Below are positions 51,181-62,694 of a stretch of 64,000 nt of DNA, one piece after another; the first letter of the stretch is position 1; each line of letters opens with the position of its first letter. The notes below the pieces were generated by a model. It was not told the origin of the DNA, made no database searches, and saw only the letters and a program-made list of their open reading frames with translations. This DNA is from Marsupella aquatica (Eukaryota > Marchantiophyta), in assembly GCA_973895155.1 (NCBI GenBank), contig OZ316892.1, forward strand, positions 30,628,001 to 30,692,000, written 5' to 3'. The translations under genes were made by a program, and so were the position numbers.

Positions 51181-51965
51181 ATAGAAGAAGTTATCTTTGC
51201 GGGAATTTCTTGCGAAGAGAACGTCAGCTGGGATGAAGTGTTCAAGCCCAACCAGATGAAGCCAAAATGGGTGTACGGTGAAAAGGATATTGATTTCGTG
51301 GTTGAGAAGGTCAAGGGAAAGGGAAAGGCAAAGACGAGGAGTCATTGCATGAAGATCTAAGAAATATGATGACCCCAAAAGAGGCGGCAATACTTCTGCA
51401 CATGGCACCTCGATTTGAGACTATCGGCGCTCGGGGTGGGTGGGTGAATCCTCACGCCAAACCCACACGGATATCCAAAAGATCATCCAAACACTATCCG
51501 AGCCAGGGGATTTGATTCTTGACTTTTTCTCTGGCGGTCAAGTCATGAAGGCATCCATTTTTTCTCAATGTGAATGTTTTGTTTATTGTGACTCTCAACA
51601 TGAGAGACATTTTGTGGAAGCATACACTTTGTTCCTTTGTGAGAAGGTTCCCACCATCAAAGATCGTTATGATCACTATGTCGGTGGAAGTTCTAGACAT
51701 TGGGAACCCTCTTCTGCCGCTGTTGCTATTGAGGATGAATCAGATGGTGATCAAGAAGATGGAACTGACCAATCAGTCAAAGACGATGGGCCATCGGAGG
51801 GGGCATACGTGAAGAATTTGGATGACCAAGTTGGCAAGGGTGAAAATATTGACCTTGTTGAAGACGATATGATTGTTGGATCTGCACCTTGCAGTTCACC
51901 AATTACAGATGTTGCCCCCATGAGCCCCAAGGGTATGATAGCCATGATAGAAAACAAAAAACAGA

Positions 51966-52095
51966 AAACCTGTTACCAGGGGTTTATTTTCTGTTAACAG
52001 GGAAATTGTACCTGTTACCAGTAAGCTTGTCCCTGTTACCAGTTTTGCCTGAACCATAACGTGCATATCCACCACTCTAAGGTGCATATCCACCA
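51966..52095. repeat. CTGTTACCAG repeats and a 24-bp duplication
   Basis: Four CTGTTACCAG or CTGTTAACAG words lie between 51970 and 52048. GTGCATATCCACCACTCTAA then occurs twice (near 52059 and 52083). Related CTGTTACCAG words occur at 50.85-50.89, 62.03 and 63.32-63.36 kb. Confidence 0.75.
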
Positions 52096-52750
52096 CTCTA
52101 ATGGCATAATTTTTTGGGGGGCAATAAAGTTTAAAACAAACAATTATTTTGTGCCATCCGATGGATGAAGTGTACTATCAATCCTCCATTGACACAACAA
52201 TTTATTGTAGAAGATAAAAAACATGGTATTAGGAGTGTGCCTAAAGAAACATTCATGCAAATCAATCTATTTTCATCGCCAAATAGTGACCCTTAGAGTG
52301 GGACCCACCATAGCACATGTCAATCGTGGAGTCCAAATCAACCCAATCTAAAGGAGTTGATTAAATGGACCTTGTAACGTCACAAACAAATGACAAATCA
52401 CATCCTCGAGGCTTTGAAGACAGTAGACAATTTAATCAACTTACACATTTTAAATAAAACAAGAGGTCATTCTTCCACAATGCACGTACATAATGAAGCA
52501 ATGAATATCCGGTTTCCTAGAACCAGCGCCCGACGCTAACCAACAAAGTCTCAATAAAACAACTAAAATATCCGTTGGAAAAAGACAAAATAGGGAATAA
52601 CCGTTATATTGAACGATAACCTATTGGGCAGTTTTGATCTCTCTCATAAGCCATTCAAGTTCTGCCTCTCCAGCACAAGCCTGACTTCGCCTAAAGTCAA
52701 AATAGGTTGGCTACAAAGACTCGACTCCTCAATCTCAAGTTTGAAAACAT
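52096..52750. other. Spacer between convergent copy A and transposase
   Basis: No recognisable gene. It contains one diverged palindrome (AGCGCCCGACGCTAAC near 52524). AT-rich, with no obvious transposon ends. It may hold both 3' UTRs. Confidence 0.4.
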
Positions 52751-55700
52751 TTATGTACACCCAGTATAGATGTTTGCAAGGCATGTACGACTTGCCACGC
52801 GAATGTCGGAGGAAGAAGTCTTCACAAGAGCAAGCGGGGAAGATACAAATTTGGACAAAGTATGTGCTTGGTGATCGATGGTTCTCATGGGTTCAAAATG
52901 AAATTGCTTTCCAAAAGCATTTCCGGTCTGAACATTCCATTCCCCATCCAAACTCATCACTTCTTGTCGTGCAGACTCCATTCGCTTCGTGTGACCCACA
53001 GTGAGATTAGACCGAGGCCTTGAGTTCCTCCCATTCCGACTACCAAGTCGGAGATTCAGCTCCAAAAACCTTATTGTTTCTGGGAACACGTTAACATTTA
53101 TCCTGAGGTCAAAAGCAGATGGCGCAGATCGACTCAATCTTGTTGTTCGCGCTAAGACAAGTCCTTGCTCTTCCAGGAATGTAATTTCAGAAGGAGACAG
53201 GCTCGTACCCTTCAGAACAGGCAAAATGTCAGGAAAAGGAGGAAGCTTCTGAACACCACGACGCGGATGACTCTTGTAACACGCTTGGTTCGGGCAAAAC
53301 CAAATCATTTTGGAGATGGGTTCGCCCCTGAAGAGACGATGGCCCTTCACGACAATTCCGACAACACCTTCAGACAAATGGAAGCCAACCTTCTTGATAC
53401 GATTTCGACACTCATCGCGATCCGAACTCCCATTCAGTGTACCATTGCATTGCAGACCTGCTCCATACTTTGATGTCCGTCGCAACTGCCACTGCCCCGA
53501 AGGGACATCCTTCTCTAGCACAATCATGCGTGGAAGTTGATTCTGAAGTGCTGCTGGGGCACTGAGCGGAGGTTTTGAGGATCTTGTTGTTCGGGTTGTT
53601 TGAGGAGTATAGTCCAGTGAATCAGTATCACTCTCTGATGTGACCATACCTGAGAGATTCACCGCCTTTGTGACAGGATGATCAGAACTTGAGGGAATAG
53701 AAGAAAAGTCAGTTCTGTTCAGGTTCTTCCTTTTCAAACCACGAGTATTTGGTGTGGTTATTAGAACGGTGTCATGCCGATGGGAATCTTGTGGAGAGAC
53801 AGTCCCAGTTGCATGTCCCTTCCTCTTCATTGACTTCGTCATTATATCTCCATTCAGGGAGTACTTCTTTCCAAATCGAATTTTGCTGCGTTAGATAGAA
53901 GCATATTAGTCGCTTCTTCAAACAATCTTGGCGAACCTGCTTGATTGGCGGAACGGAACACCAATTCCCATATAGTTGGCCCCTTCCCCCGGTTCAAGCC
54001 TTTACGGTATGCACTGTATCCGGCAACTTGAGACAGAGCACGGTTTTGGTCAACTTCGCAAGCTTCATAAAGACCGACCTTTTTCTTTGTAGCCAAGGCT
54101 TTCATGGACGCATGCCTTGATTCTGATCCTGTACAGTTGGGGATCAAGGCACCTTCCTCAGCGCTTTTGCTCTGCCATACGAAAATGTCAACCGTAAGTA
54201 GTATTCTATTACCAGCGCCCGGCGTTGGCAACATAAATATGTAGAACAGGCCTGAAATACAATTTCAATGTTTAATACTGAATTCTAACTACATATTGGC
54301 TTCAATTTCTTGTACTACTTGTTTTGACGTGTATGGAGAAAATAACCAGCGCCTGGCGCTAATATGAAGTTGATGAACATTACAGTCTAGATAGATGGAT
54401 GCCTTACCACTCGAATAAAATTGCCCCACTGGCGCCAGCGAACAACCCACCAAGATATCCAGCTTTGCAGCATCTTTAGCTTTCCGGGGACACAGTTTCC
54501 TGATTGCCACCACACAACAATCTCTCGGGACACCCGGTATGCTGCCACAAATGATGGAGCATTTCTCAGTTTCTCCCAAAGTCTCCGATGCTCCGATTGA
54601 CATTCTTCCAGTACTCCTTCCTTGGAATGACGATGAAAAGATTGATAAAAGTGAAATGCATCAGAGCGCTCCCTCTCCGGGTCCGGGTGTCCACCAAAAA
54701 AACATTTCGCACTGCATTCCATCCAGCTTGTGCATTGTCGGCCATAAATCCTTGGATGACAACCTCCTGAAGTTCATTTTCTTTGCAAACCTCAATCATC
54801 ACTCTCCATGCCTTTTCAAAAGACTCAGTGTCTTCACCTTTCAACTCGCATGTGAAAATTGTACACAGTGCACGGAAATTGTGGTCGTAGACGTGTGCGC
54901 TGAAAGTAAACCAATCCGTGGTGACACGCTGCATCACATCAAAACTTACCCAGGCTCCTTCGAGTCTTCCACCCGGTTGCATCTGCCTCAAAAGATCCAC
55001 ACCGGAACCGTGACCTTTCACGGTCATTTTAAAGATGTGAGGCCTATCGTTTTGACATCCCTGACCTAGAAGCAAATACTTATGGAGAAATGACACATGA
55101 ATCCTCCTCTGCATTTGCGAGAGAAAATCTAATTCACCCCGACCTTTTTGGTCTATCCTAACGCTCCGACAAAGAGATGCAAACTTCTGCGGAGTGGAAA
55201 GGACCATCAGAGACTTCCATATTTCAGTTTCTTCAATATCGACCATGTCGTCAACATGTTCGCAGAGAGATTTCACTAAGGACCCTGTAGCAGAATTCAA
55301 GATCCCTGCCGGTTTTGACAGAGGATTGGCTTCATGTTTTTTTTAATTAGATCCTTAGCTATCTTCTCCGCACTCCTACAGAAGGTTTTTCTACCTGGAT
55401 GGTTGTGCTCACCTATATGAATTGCCAGGCGGGACATATGACTACATGTTTCCGCATCAAGTAATACTTGGGGGTACATGTAAAACAAACGGGCAGGGGA
55501 GTACTTCACACAAAAAGGAATCTGTTCGCATAATGACAAACAACACCTCCCTCTTCGATGAAAGATCCCACAACATACTGACCACTGAGCTTTGGAGTAC
55601 CCTGCCATGCCTTAGCATTTGCCTTCTTCTTCCTTTGGAAATAGTCGTAGGACTTGTTCCTGCATTCAATGAATCCCGTACAAGTAACCTTCCCAAACTG

Positions 55701-56345
55701 CCAAAGGTTTTTAGGATGAACAGTTGCAGTTGTTGGAAATATGCGTGTCCAAATGTAACAATCTTTGGCACGATCCATGTCCCTAAGCCTAGAGCCTTTA
55801 GAGAGCATCTTATCAATGGGCGGCAACTCAAACACGACGTTACCATTGTACTTAGTTGGCAGACAGGACACTTGTTCATGCCTGAAATCACCCGTTGATA
55901 TGAACCGTGACAACTCACTATGATCAGTTGATTTGAGTAACGTATCCATCGCACTACGCCGGTACACGACCTCCAACTGCTTAGAGCTTCCCGGAGTCTC
56001 AGCTTTCACGACAGCAAGGAGCGGGCTTTTCTTCTTCGACGGTGGACTTAGAGTACGATCTCCATCCTCACTTGAAGAAATCTCAACCACATCACATGGA
56101 ACCGGCGGGGAACTGGACAGTCCTGCATGCTGTCTTAAACGAACCGAGTACGAGATCCCTGCGTAGAGATGCCAAAACCGTTCACCGTCATCGACATTGA
56201 ACGTTGCAGCATCCTCAATATCATCAATGGATTCGAGCTCTCGAACAATGGCCTCAATGTCATTCATCTTCAAATCAAATCTCCCGCAGAGATACCTCTC
56301 CCGGACCTGCTTGTACGTATCTTCCATGGGGACGGGGATAGTCAC
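52751..56345 (-). pseudogene. MULE-like transposase with zinc-finger N-terminus, multi-exon, lesions
   Basis: Read from 56345 downward. The first exon (to about 55510) has an acidic/Ser region and a conserved WTRIFPTTATVHPK stretch. Next is a small zinc-like block with HIGEHNHPGRKTF (about 55380-55440), as in FAR1/MULE proteins. The DDE-type core (about 55300-54570) has VTTDWFTFSAHVYDHNFRA and VVIQGFMADNAQAGWNAVRN. Then come FHFYQSFHRHSKEGV and WWVVRWRQWGNF (54700-54420), SESRHASMKAL (about 54110) and a 363-codon C-terminal block (53842-52751) with CPNQACYKSH. The core matches a plant family I know from bryophyte gene models. Frame changes near 55300 and 54700 are introns or lesions. Palindromes sit near 54211 and 54345, between coding blocks. 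Confidence 0.65.
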
Positions 56346-57343
56346 AATATCTTCAGAACCAAATCAAGAAAGAACGATAGACCGAGACATGGTGAACAAA
56401 AACAAAAACCGAGGGCTATAGCGTTTGAAAGAAGAAAATTTCATGGTATTGTTCAGCTTATATCTGTCGAACCTGGGAATTTGACGTTAACCAATCCGTT
56501 TGTATACAACATAAAACATTGACGATGGAGGATCCGTTGGCACCATAAATGATTTTTGTCGTTTTTCCCCGAGAAGTTCGGATGTCAGACACAAACATAT
56601 TGCTAAAAAGATCACCAACCTTACTTAAACAGACCATAAGATATGACAAGGTATTGTCAAATTTTAGTAGCGCCTGGCGCTAACTAAAATACGCCACTAA
56701 AAATGTGTCTGAAATCTCGACATTCCAAACTAGCGCCCGGCGCTAGTATAGAATAAATTCCCTGAAAATGAACATTATGACCACATAATTGGGAATAAAT
56801 GGTGCCTTCAAAGGATGGTTTTGATGGATTATGGATGATAAATGAACATTTATACTAGCGTCGGGCGCTAGTATTACATTTGAGAAATATTTCTCCGTAA
56901 ACGATGTACTGAAGGATACTTTAATAAAATATGGGGGTGGAAAGGCCAAAATTTATGTCATAGCTCCTTCAAAAAAGACCTCTAAATTTCTTCCAGTTTA
57001 TACTAGCGCTGGGCGCTATTATAAGCATACTCTAAATTGTTCACCTTTATGGTCATCATTAATGCTAGCGCCCGGCGCTAGTATTGATATGATGTTAGGA
57101 AATGTCTTTAACGGTAACATTCAACGGTAACTTATGACTTCCGTGTGTGTTACGCATCTTCTACCGTTTGATTTTGGTAATTAAACCTTCCGTATACAGA
57201 CGTTGGAAACCGCCAAACATCAGAGCTAATGGCTTTCCTCTAGGTTATGTCATCCTCCCGCTAGAATATATTACACGTTCAGAGATGATTATAGTTCCAT
57301 AATTTCATTGTACGATAGTTCGTACGCTTCTAGAAGGAAGACG
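56346..57343. promoter_or_regulatory. Divergent intergenic region with five 17-bp palindromes
   Basis: About 1 kb between the start of the transposase (minus) and the ATG of copy B at 57344 (plus). Palindromes lie at 56668, 56730 (CTAGCGCCCGGCGCTAG), 56855, 57003 and 57064, all within about 420 bp. The rest is AT-rich and noncoding. The placement between divergent promoters suggests an operator- or centromere-like cluster, which is inference. Confidence 0.65.
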
Positions 57344-60300
57344 ATGGAGGTATTCCCCTCTTCTTCCAGAGGGTATAGTGCGGTTCCTGACCAGGAGCGA
57401 GCTTATTCTGAATCTTCGCAGTCTTTGTTTACTGGTTCAGTCTATACACGTCGTGTAACTCGTTCCTCAAAGTTGTTGCCGCTCACTTCTGTCAGCGGTG
57501 TTTTGGGTCCAAATCCTTTGCGAAGAAAGATGGACAACGTAGACACAATTGCGATCCAGGATGTTGCGGATTGCGCGCTTGCTGAGACTGATCTCATTTC
57601 GAAACATGTCATGTCTTTTGGAAAGGATTCTCGTGGATTTGACAAGGAGCCGCCTCGAATCCCTCTGTGTCGATTGGTTCACATGGAGGTGGTTCGTACT
57701 CTGCAGAAAAACAGCTCTTCCATCGAGAAGCTGAAAGACTCTTTTCGTAGTATGGGTTACAACTCTTCGATAGGTTGCGTTTCTATGTGCAGCCAACGGA
57801 TGAGAACGGAATTGTTCTGACCTGTACCTAGGACATTTGTGATTCATGGGATCCAATATGGCAATTGGAGAACAAGAAGTTTGAGGCTGAATGCGAGGCT
57901 GACCCGGATTTTTTTGTCTTGAAGGATAAGATGTTCTCTATATTCGATGGAAATCACAGGCTGTACTCCTGGACGCTTGTAACAGAGGAGAACCCGGACA
58001 ATCCAAAATATCATCCTCGTGTGCTCTGTACAATATTTAAAGGAGACAAGGGATCTCTCATTGAAATTGAGGCAGCTATGCACACCGTGAATCAGTAAGT
58101 TCTCATGATTTCCAGTTCTTTCCTTAAATCTTGCGAGTGTTGTATTTACTAGCGCTCGGCGCTGCTTATACATGAATTGTTTTTCATTGACTCTTACTCT
58201 CAATGTTTGTTCGTGTAGGCTTGGCCAAGCAGTTGTAGAGCCTTCCTGGATCCTGGATGTGGACAGAATCAAACAAATTCTGGCGCATGACCTTGAGTAT
58301 TACAGTAAACTAATTGACCCAGGTAATTTCAAGAAGTTTGAAAGCATTCGGCTGAAAACTCGGAAGGGGTCATGGTATACGAAGAAGATGCCACAAGAAG
58401 CACTTGTTTACATTCTTTGTGAGAATAAGATAAAGTCGTACTCGCATCAATTCAAACTCGACATGGAGGCAGCGGAGGCTCAAGGGAGTCCATGGTCGGC
58501 GGACAAGATTTCAAAATGGCATGCGGCCATGATGAAAGACGCAACCAAAGATTGGGCAGTGAAGTCTTCAAAAATTATGCCCTTATTAAGTCCTGAATTT
58601 GAAGATTTCCTCAGTACATGTGCAGAAATGTACTGTCACAGAGAGAAACAAGAGAGAGAAGAAGCCTGACACCGTTGTATGTACGATGGACCGCGCACGA
58701 TTGTTCACCGCTGTTTCTGCTCTAGACCCAAAGTTACGAAGCACTTTACTTGTGGCACATTGCAATCCTGAGCTGCGGAGACAGTTTTTTCACCCAGCAA
58801 GTGTTAACGATGATCCAGTCAAACAGTGGTGCCACACTTGGATCACTTGGAATAGTGTGGAGGGAATTGCTGCTGGCATGTTACATTCATGTCTACGTGA
58901 AGTTGAGCAAACCATGCCCGCGAATAGATTGGAAGAGTGGAATTGTAGTTCGTTTGATGATCTAGTTCAGTTTGTTACAAATGAATTCAAGAGATTTGGT
59001 GATTCCGTGAAGAATAAGTTCTTTCACACTATGTGGCCTTCAAAGTACCCTGACAAAGAAGATTACACCCAAAGAAACCAGAAGCGAGCGAAGAGGTTTG
59101 TGTATAGGTTCTACATGCACATGGAGGTAACCAAACCTGATTACTTCTGGGCATATCCTGCAGCTTTTATGAAGTGGATTTCAATAAGTGAAGATGATGC
59201 CTTGGCTGATTTGTACTCTATGTACCCCACGGAGGGCATATTTCCTCCGAGACCAATGACAGAATGGGAGAGAACTCACTGCCCCTGGTATCTAGATACA
59301 GATAGATGGGATTCTCCTTTTGATCAAAGGGAAAAAGATGCCTTCCATAAGCTTTCAAAGTCTTAGATGCCAGCAAAACTTGTGTCCGACATGAAGCAGG
59401 GTCTACTTGACAATGTAGACAAGTCTGCCACAAACTTGCAAACTATCTGTGAAACAACTGTTGTGCATGTGGACCGGAGTCGCAAACCTCGCGCGAAAGC
59501 CAAAGCAGAGCTAGCAGCACCGACCGAGTCTACTAAATCTGGAAAGAAGAGTAAGTATTGCTATCCATGATTTTGCCAGCGCCAGGCGCTGGCAAAAAAT
59601 ATTCTGTTGAGGGTTGTTCTCTTTCTTGGTTATTAGGCTTCGGTTGCGACTTAAGTGAATTGCATTTGGTTAGCGCCAGGCGCTAGCTTCTTTCAATACT
59701 TTAAAAGTACTTATTCTAACTACGAGTTGGTTATATTTTAGGAGGGAGGAAGTCTAATACGGTGGGAACGGGAGATACAAAAAAGGATGCTACACCTGAA
59801 GTTTCCGAGGCAAACACGGGAGCTCGATCGGACCCCATTACTCCAGTCGACAAAGGGAAGGTTATAGTTCCTATCGACGCCACGAGTACCAGGAAGAAAC
59901 AAAAGAGAGCTATCGAAGGTGGACAATCTTTAAGGGAGAGTGTTATAGCTTCTGGTTTCCAACGTGAAGTTGGAAACTTCAAAAAAACTGTGTCTCGCCA
60001 TTGCATGGTTGAGACAAGCCTTTCTGAATTTTTTGACTCGACGTTCAACAAGGAGGAGAAGCCCGAGTGGGTTAGTGATGTGGAGAAATGGGGAAAAGAC
60101 CTCGTTAAGTTGGGATTTAAAGAGAAGGGAGTTGTTCGGGGGGGAAAAGTAAGATCGTTTGGAGTGGATGCCGACTTCATTTACCTACCGACCGGGTTCA
60201 AACCATCTATCATTGATAAGAAGGTTCCTAAATGGAACATTCCAGATCACTCAATGGCTAGATCTTTTTTCAAATCCACGGATCCATTTTTATCAGATGA

Positions 60301-61426
60301 TGGGTTCCTTGTAATTCTACACAATGGGGAGTACGATCCCATGTCGCAAGTCATTGCTGCCTGTCAGGAGTCAAGGAAATTTCAGTGTATATGCTCGCAT
60401 AATGTTGTGATGTATGACCCAATGTATGCGGCAAAGACAGACCGAGAGATGTTTACCCTCAGGCTCGACATATTTGGCCGAATTAATGGGAAATGTAAAA
60501 TTCCCAAAGACCCCAAATTTTGGCCGCTGTCCATCAGTGAGGACCCTTCGGTTACCAATTTGATCGGACTCTCTTCGCTCAAATCAGATCCATTCCCGCA
60601 AATGGAGTTTGCTGGAAATGCTCGTCTGTCTATGGGTTTTATGCAATCTGTTATAGAGCTTGTCACACGGCCTCGTGATATTTTTATGGATTGGACTGCT
60701 GGGGCTGGAAGCTCTTACATTGCTGGCGACTTCTCTGGACGATTTGTACTCGGGATAGAACACCGGAAAGAATTTATTGAAACCGCTTCAAAGGTTTTCA
60801 TGGATTTGTTGTCTCCCAAAGAGATTGCAGTGTTACCTCCACCTGTTCCTACTGCCGACAGAAAAAAGAGAGATAAGCTTCGGTCGGTTCTCAATTTTGA
60901 TTCTGATGATGAATCGAGTGAAGGTGGAGAGGAACAAGGTACAAGAAACTCCGAGGACGAAAAGGGAGAGCGTCGTGCAACTGCAGATGAAACCGATAGT
61001 GATGACTCTTCCGAGTAATGTTCATAAACTCGTAAGCTTCTTTCTCCATTCCCGTCAATTCATAACATTTCTTTTGTTGTTTTGGGGAAAGGCGCCTTAC
61101 AAAATGGACTTTGTTATATCAGGTCAGAGTGGAATGCAAGGAGACGATTCAAACTGCGGAGGAAGATCGCGAGACACAACGTAGAAACATCGGAAAAACC
61201 GTTTGTTCTTCCCTCCTATGCAGAGAAAGCCGCAAGGAAAGCAGAAAGTGCAAGGACACTTTGCTGGGAAAACAAAGGTCTTCGGTTACGAAGGGGTGTT
61301 GACCAAAAGTTCATTAAACATCCTTATGTTGATGACTTCTCCCGCAGCCAGTACGTAGATGATGAGGCTGTGTCCACGGACAGATCCCAGAGTACAGATT
61401 CTGGTTCCGACTCAGAATCTTCATAA
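57344..61426 (+). pseudogene. ParB-like plus DNA-methyltransferase-like gene, copy B
   Basis: The start ATG at 57344 begins MEVFPSSSRGY. The ParB-like part has RIPLCRLVHMEVVRTL, IEKLKDSFRSMGY (about 57655-57765) and MFSIFDGNHRLYSW (about 57930-57970), a good GxHR box. Introns are 58095-58218 and 59551-59741, both holding palindromes. A middle region rich in Trp/Tyr and Lys follows. The methyltransferase-like part (59742-61018) has DADFIYLPTGF where the DPPY catalytic motif is expected (near 60175), a GFLVILHNG strand (near 60305) and DIFMDWTAGAGSSYIAG plus FVLGIEH (motif I, near 60680). A last exon, probably 61120-61426, ends in an acidic Ser tail. Lesions: frameshift near 57765, TAG at 57829-57831, frameshift near 58655 in an AGAGAG run, TAG at 59364-59366. 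Confidence 0.62.
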
Positions 61427-62232
61427 CCGTGAGAAGTAGTGGGTAGTTGAGGCTAAATCTTTTAGCAGCACCCGACGCTTGTAACATCTGTATTATTTCC
61501 CTCTGCTGAGGGTCCTTTTAAATTGTTGATTTCTCTCTACTTGTTGATTACTTTTGACTTCTGTTCTTTACAAGCGTCTGGCGCTCGCCAAATGGAATCT
61601 CTAAATGGTCGTTTAGTCTTTGTCATTTCCTGTCAACGGTCATCATCATTGGATACCAACTACCATTTGGATTGTGTTCTTTAGTCAGTCGTCGGAAAGT
61701 CGTTTGGGACCATAGTTTCGGGACGATGATTCCATAGTTTAGGGACCGGGCGGAAGGGACGACTATAGTTTCAGTTTAGGTTTGTTCGGGACAACGAGAG
61801 TTGGGGACGTCGATAGTTGAGGACGACGATAGTTGAGGACGACGATAGTTGAGGACGACGATAGAACGGGATGATAGAACGGGACAATAGAACGGGAGGG
61901 GAGACTTTGTTTCGGGAGGACAATAGAACGTGATGATAGAACGGGACGATAGTTCGTTTGGGAAGACTTTGTTTCGGGAAGACGATAGAACGGGACGTTA
62001 GAGCAGGGCGATAGAACGGGACAATACCTGTTACCAAGGCGAAGATAGTTTCCGGAGGCAATAGAACGGGACGATGATAGTTTGATGGTCATTTCGGAAC
62101 GGTAGTGTACGCGGACCTTTATCTGGCGTCTTAGTCTTCGCGGACCTTTCTTTGACCTTTGTCGGCTATAGCACTCACGGACGACGTTCTTACGGGAGGA
62201 GAGGTTATATTTTAGATCGGGATCTTTGAAAC
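61427..62232. repeat. GATAGTTGAGGAC / GATAGAACGGGAC simple repeats downstream of copy B
   Basis: From about 61740 to 62090 the plus strand repeats short words: GACGATAGTTGAG (three times near 61812-61860) and GATAGAACGGGA (about eight times to 62080), with two copies of GACTTTGTTTCGGGA. No gene. The first 300 bases carry two diverged palindromes (61465 and 61572). Confidence 0.85.
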
Positions 62233-62694
62233 ATGCCGAGTCAATATGAGCCAATGGATTGGGAGGCAGCTTTTCGTCCTTCTCGTGTGCGTCCGGAAGA
62301 GAGCCATTTCAGCTCTTTTGAATCGCGGATGGAAACTGAAGAAACTGAAACTTCCACTTTTTGGAACCGTCATGCTCTCCCGTATGATGAGGCTATTAGT
62401 CCTGGAGAGAAGAACATCCCTTGGATTGTCGATTCCCCTACGCCTCCGTTCTCTAGTCGGTTTTCGTCTCACCCGGGAGTTCTTGTTGATGGGGTACTCC
62501 CAATCGATCGAAGAGTACAAGAAATGTTCGGGCGAGTTGATTTTAAGGACAATAATATTCCTATTGAACATTTTACAAGGGCTGTTCGTCGAGGACCTTC
62601 AAAGGGATACTTTCGTTTGCGTGGTCTCGGCTTCAAGAAAGATCGGCGGAGAGAAGCAGCAGGAGTGGATGATGATTGCAACTCGGAAAGCTAG
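62233..62694 (+). CDS. Unrecognised small protein between palindrome clusters
   Basis: 153 codons starting ATGCCGAGTCAATATGAGCC. The N-terminal half is Glu/Ser/Pro-rich. The second half has VDFKDNNIPIEHFTRAVRRG, which loosely recalls the IPxxxL start of ParB-like domains, then a basic end. It stops soon after, so it may be a first exon or a truncated relative of copies A and B. Palindromes follow at 62726, 62827 and 62950. No known family is recognised. Confidence 0.4.
   Translation: MPSQYEPMDWEAAFRPSRVRPEESHFSSFESRMETEETETSTFWNRHALPYDEAISPGEKNIPWIVDSPTPPFSSRFSSHPGVLVDGVLPIDRRVQEMFGRVDFKDNNIPIEHFTRAVRRGPSKGYFRLRGLGFKKDRRREAAGVDDDCNSES

Larger units (their letters stand above)
47231..51997 (+). 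pseudogene. ParB-like plus DNA-methyltransferase-like gene, copy A
   Basis: Exon 1 is 47231-47360 (donor GTGAGT), exon 2 is 47906-49491 (acceptor TTGCAG, donor GTGAGA), exon 3 starts at 49833; the junctions keep frame. A unique N-terminus is followed by a Lys-rich hinge (about 48600-48790). The ParB-like part has IPVEKIMPAPARLCYRM near 48950, then AESMVKN, and FAISGQHSARAAKWVLEW near 49180, where GQHS stands for the usual GxHR. The 3' half has methyltransferase-like pieces: PLAIVDFSRLQ near 50540, where DPPY would be expected, and DLILDFFSGGQVMKA (SAM-binding motif I) near 51510. Lesions are a TAG at 49983-49985 and frame changes near 50470, 51355 and 51450. Distantly similar to copy B. Confidence 0.6.
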
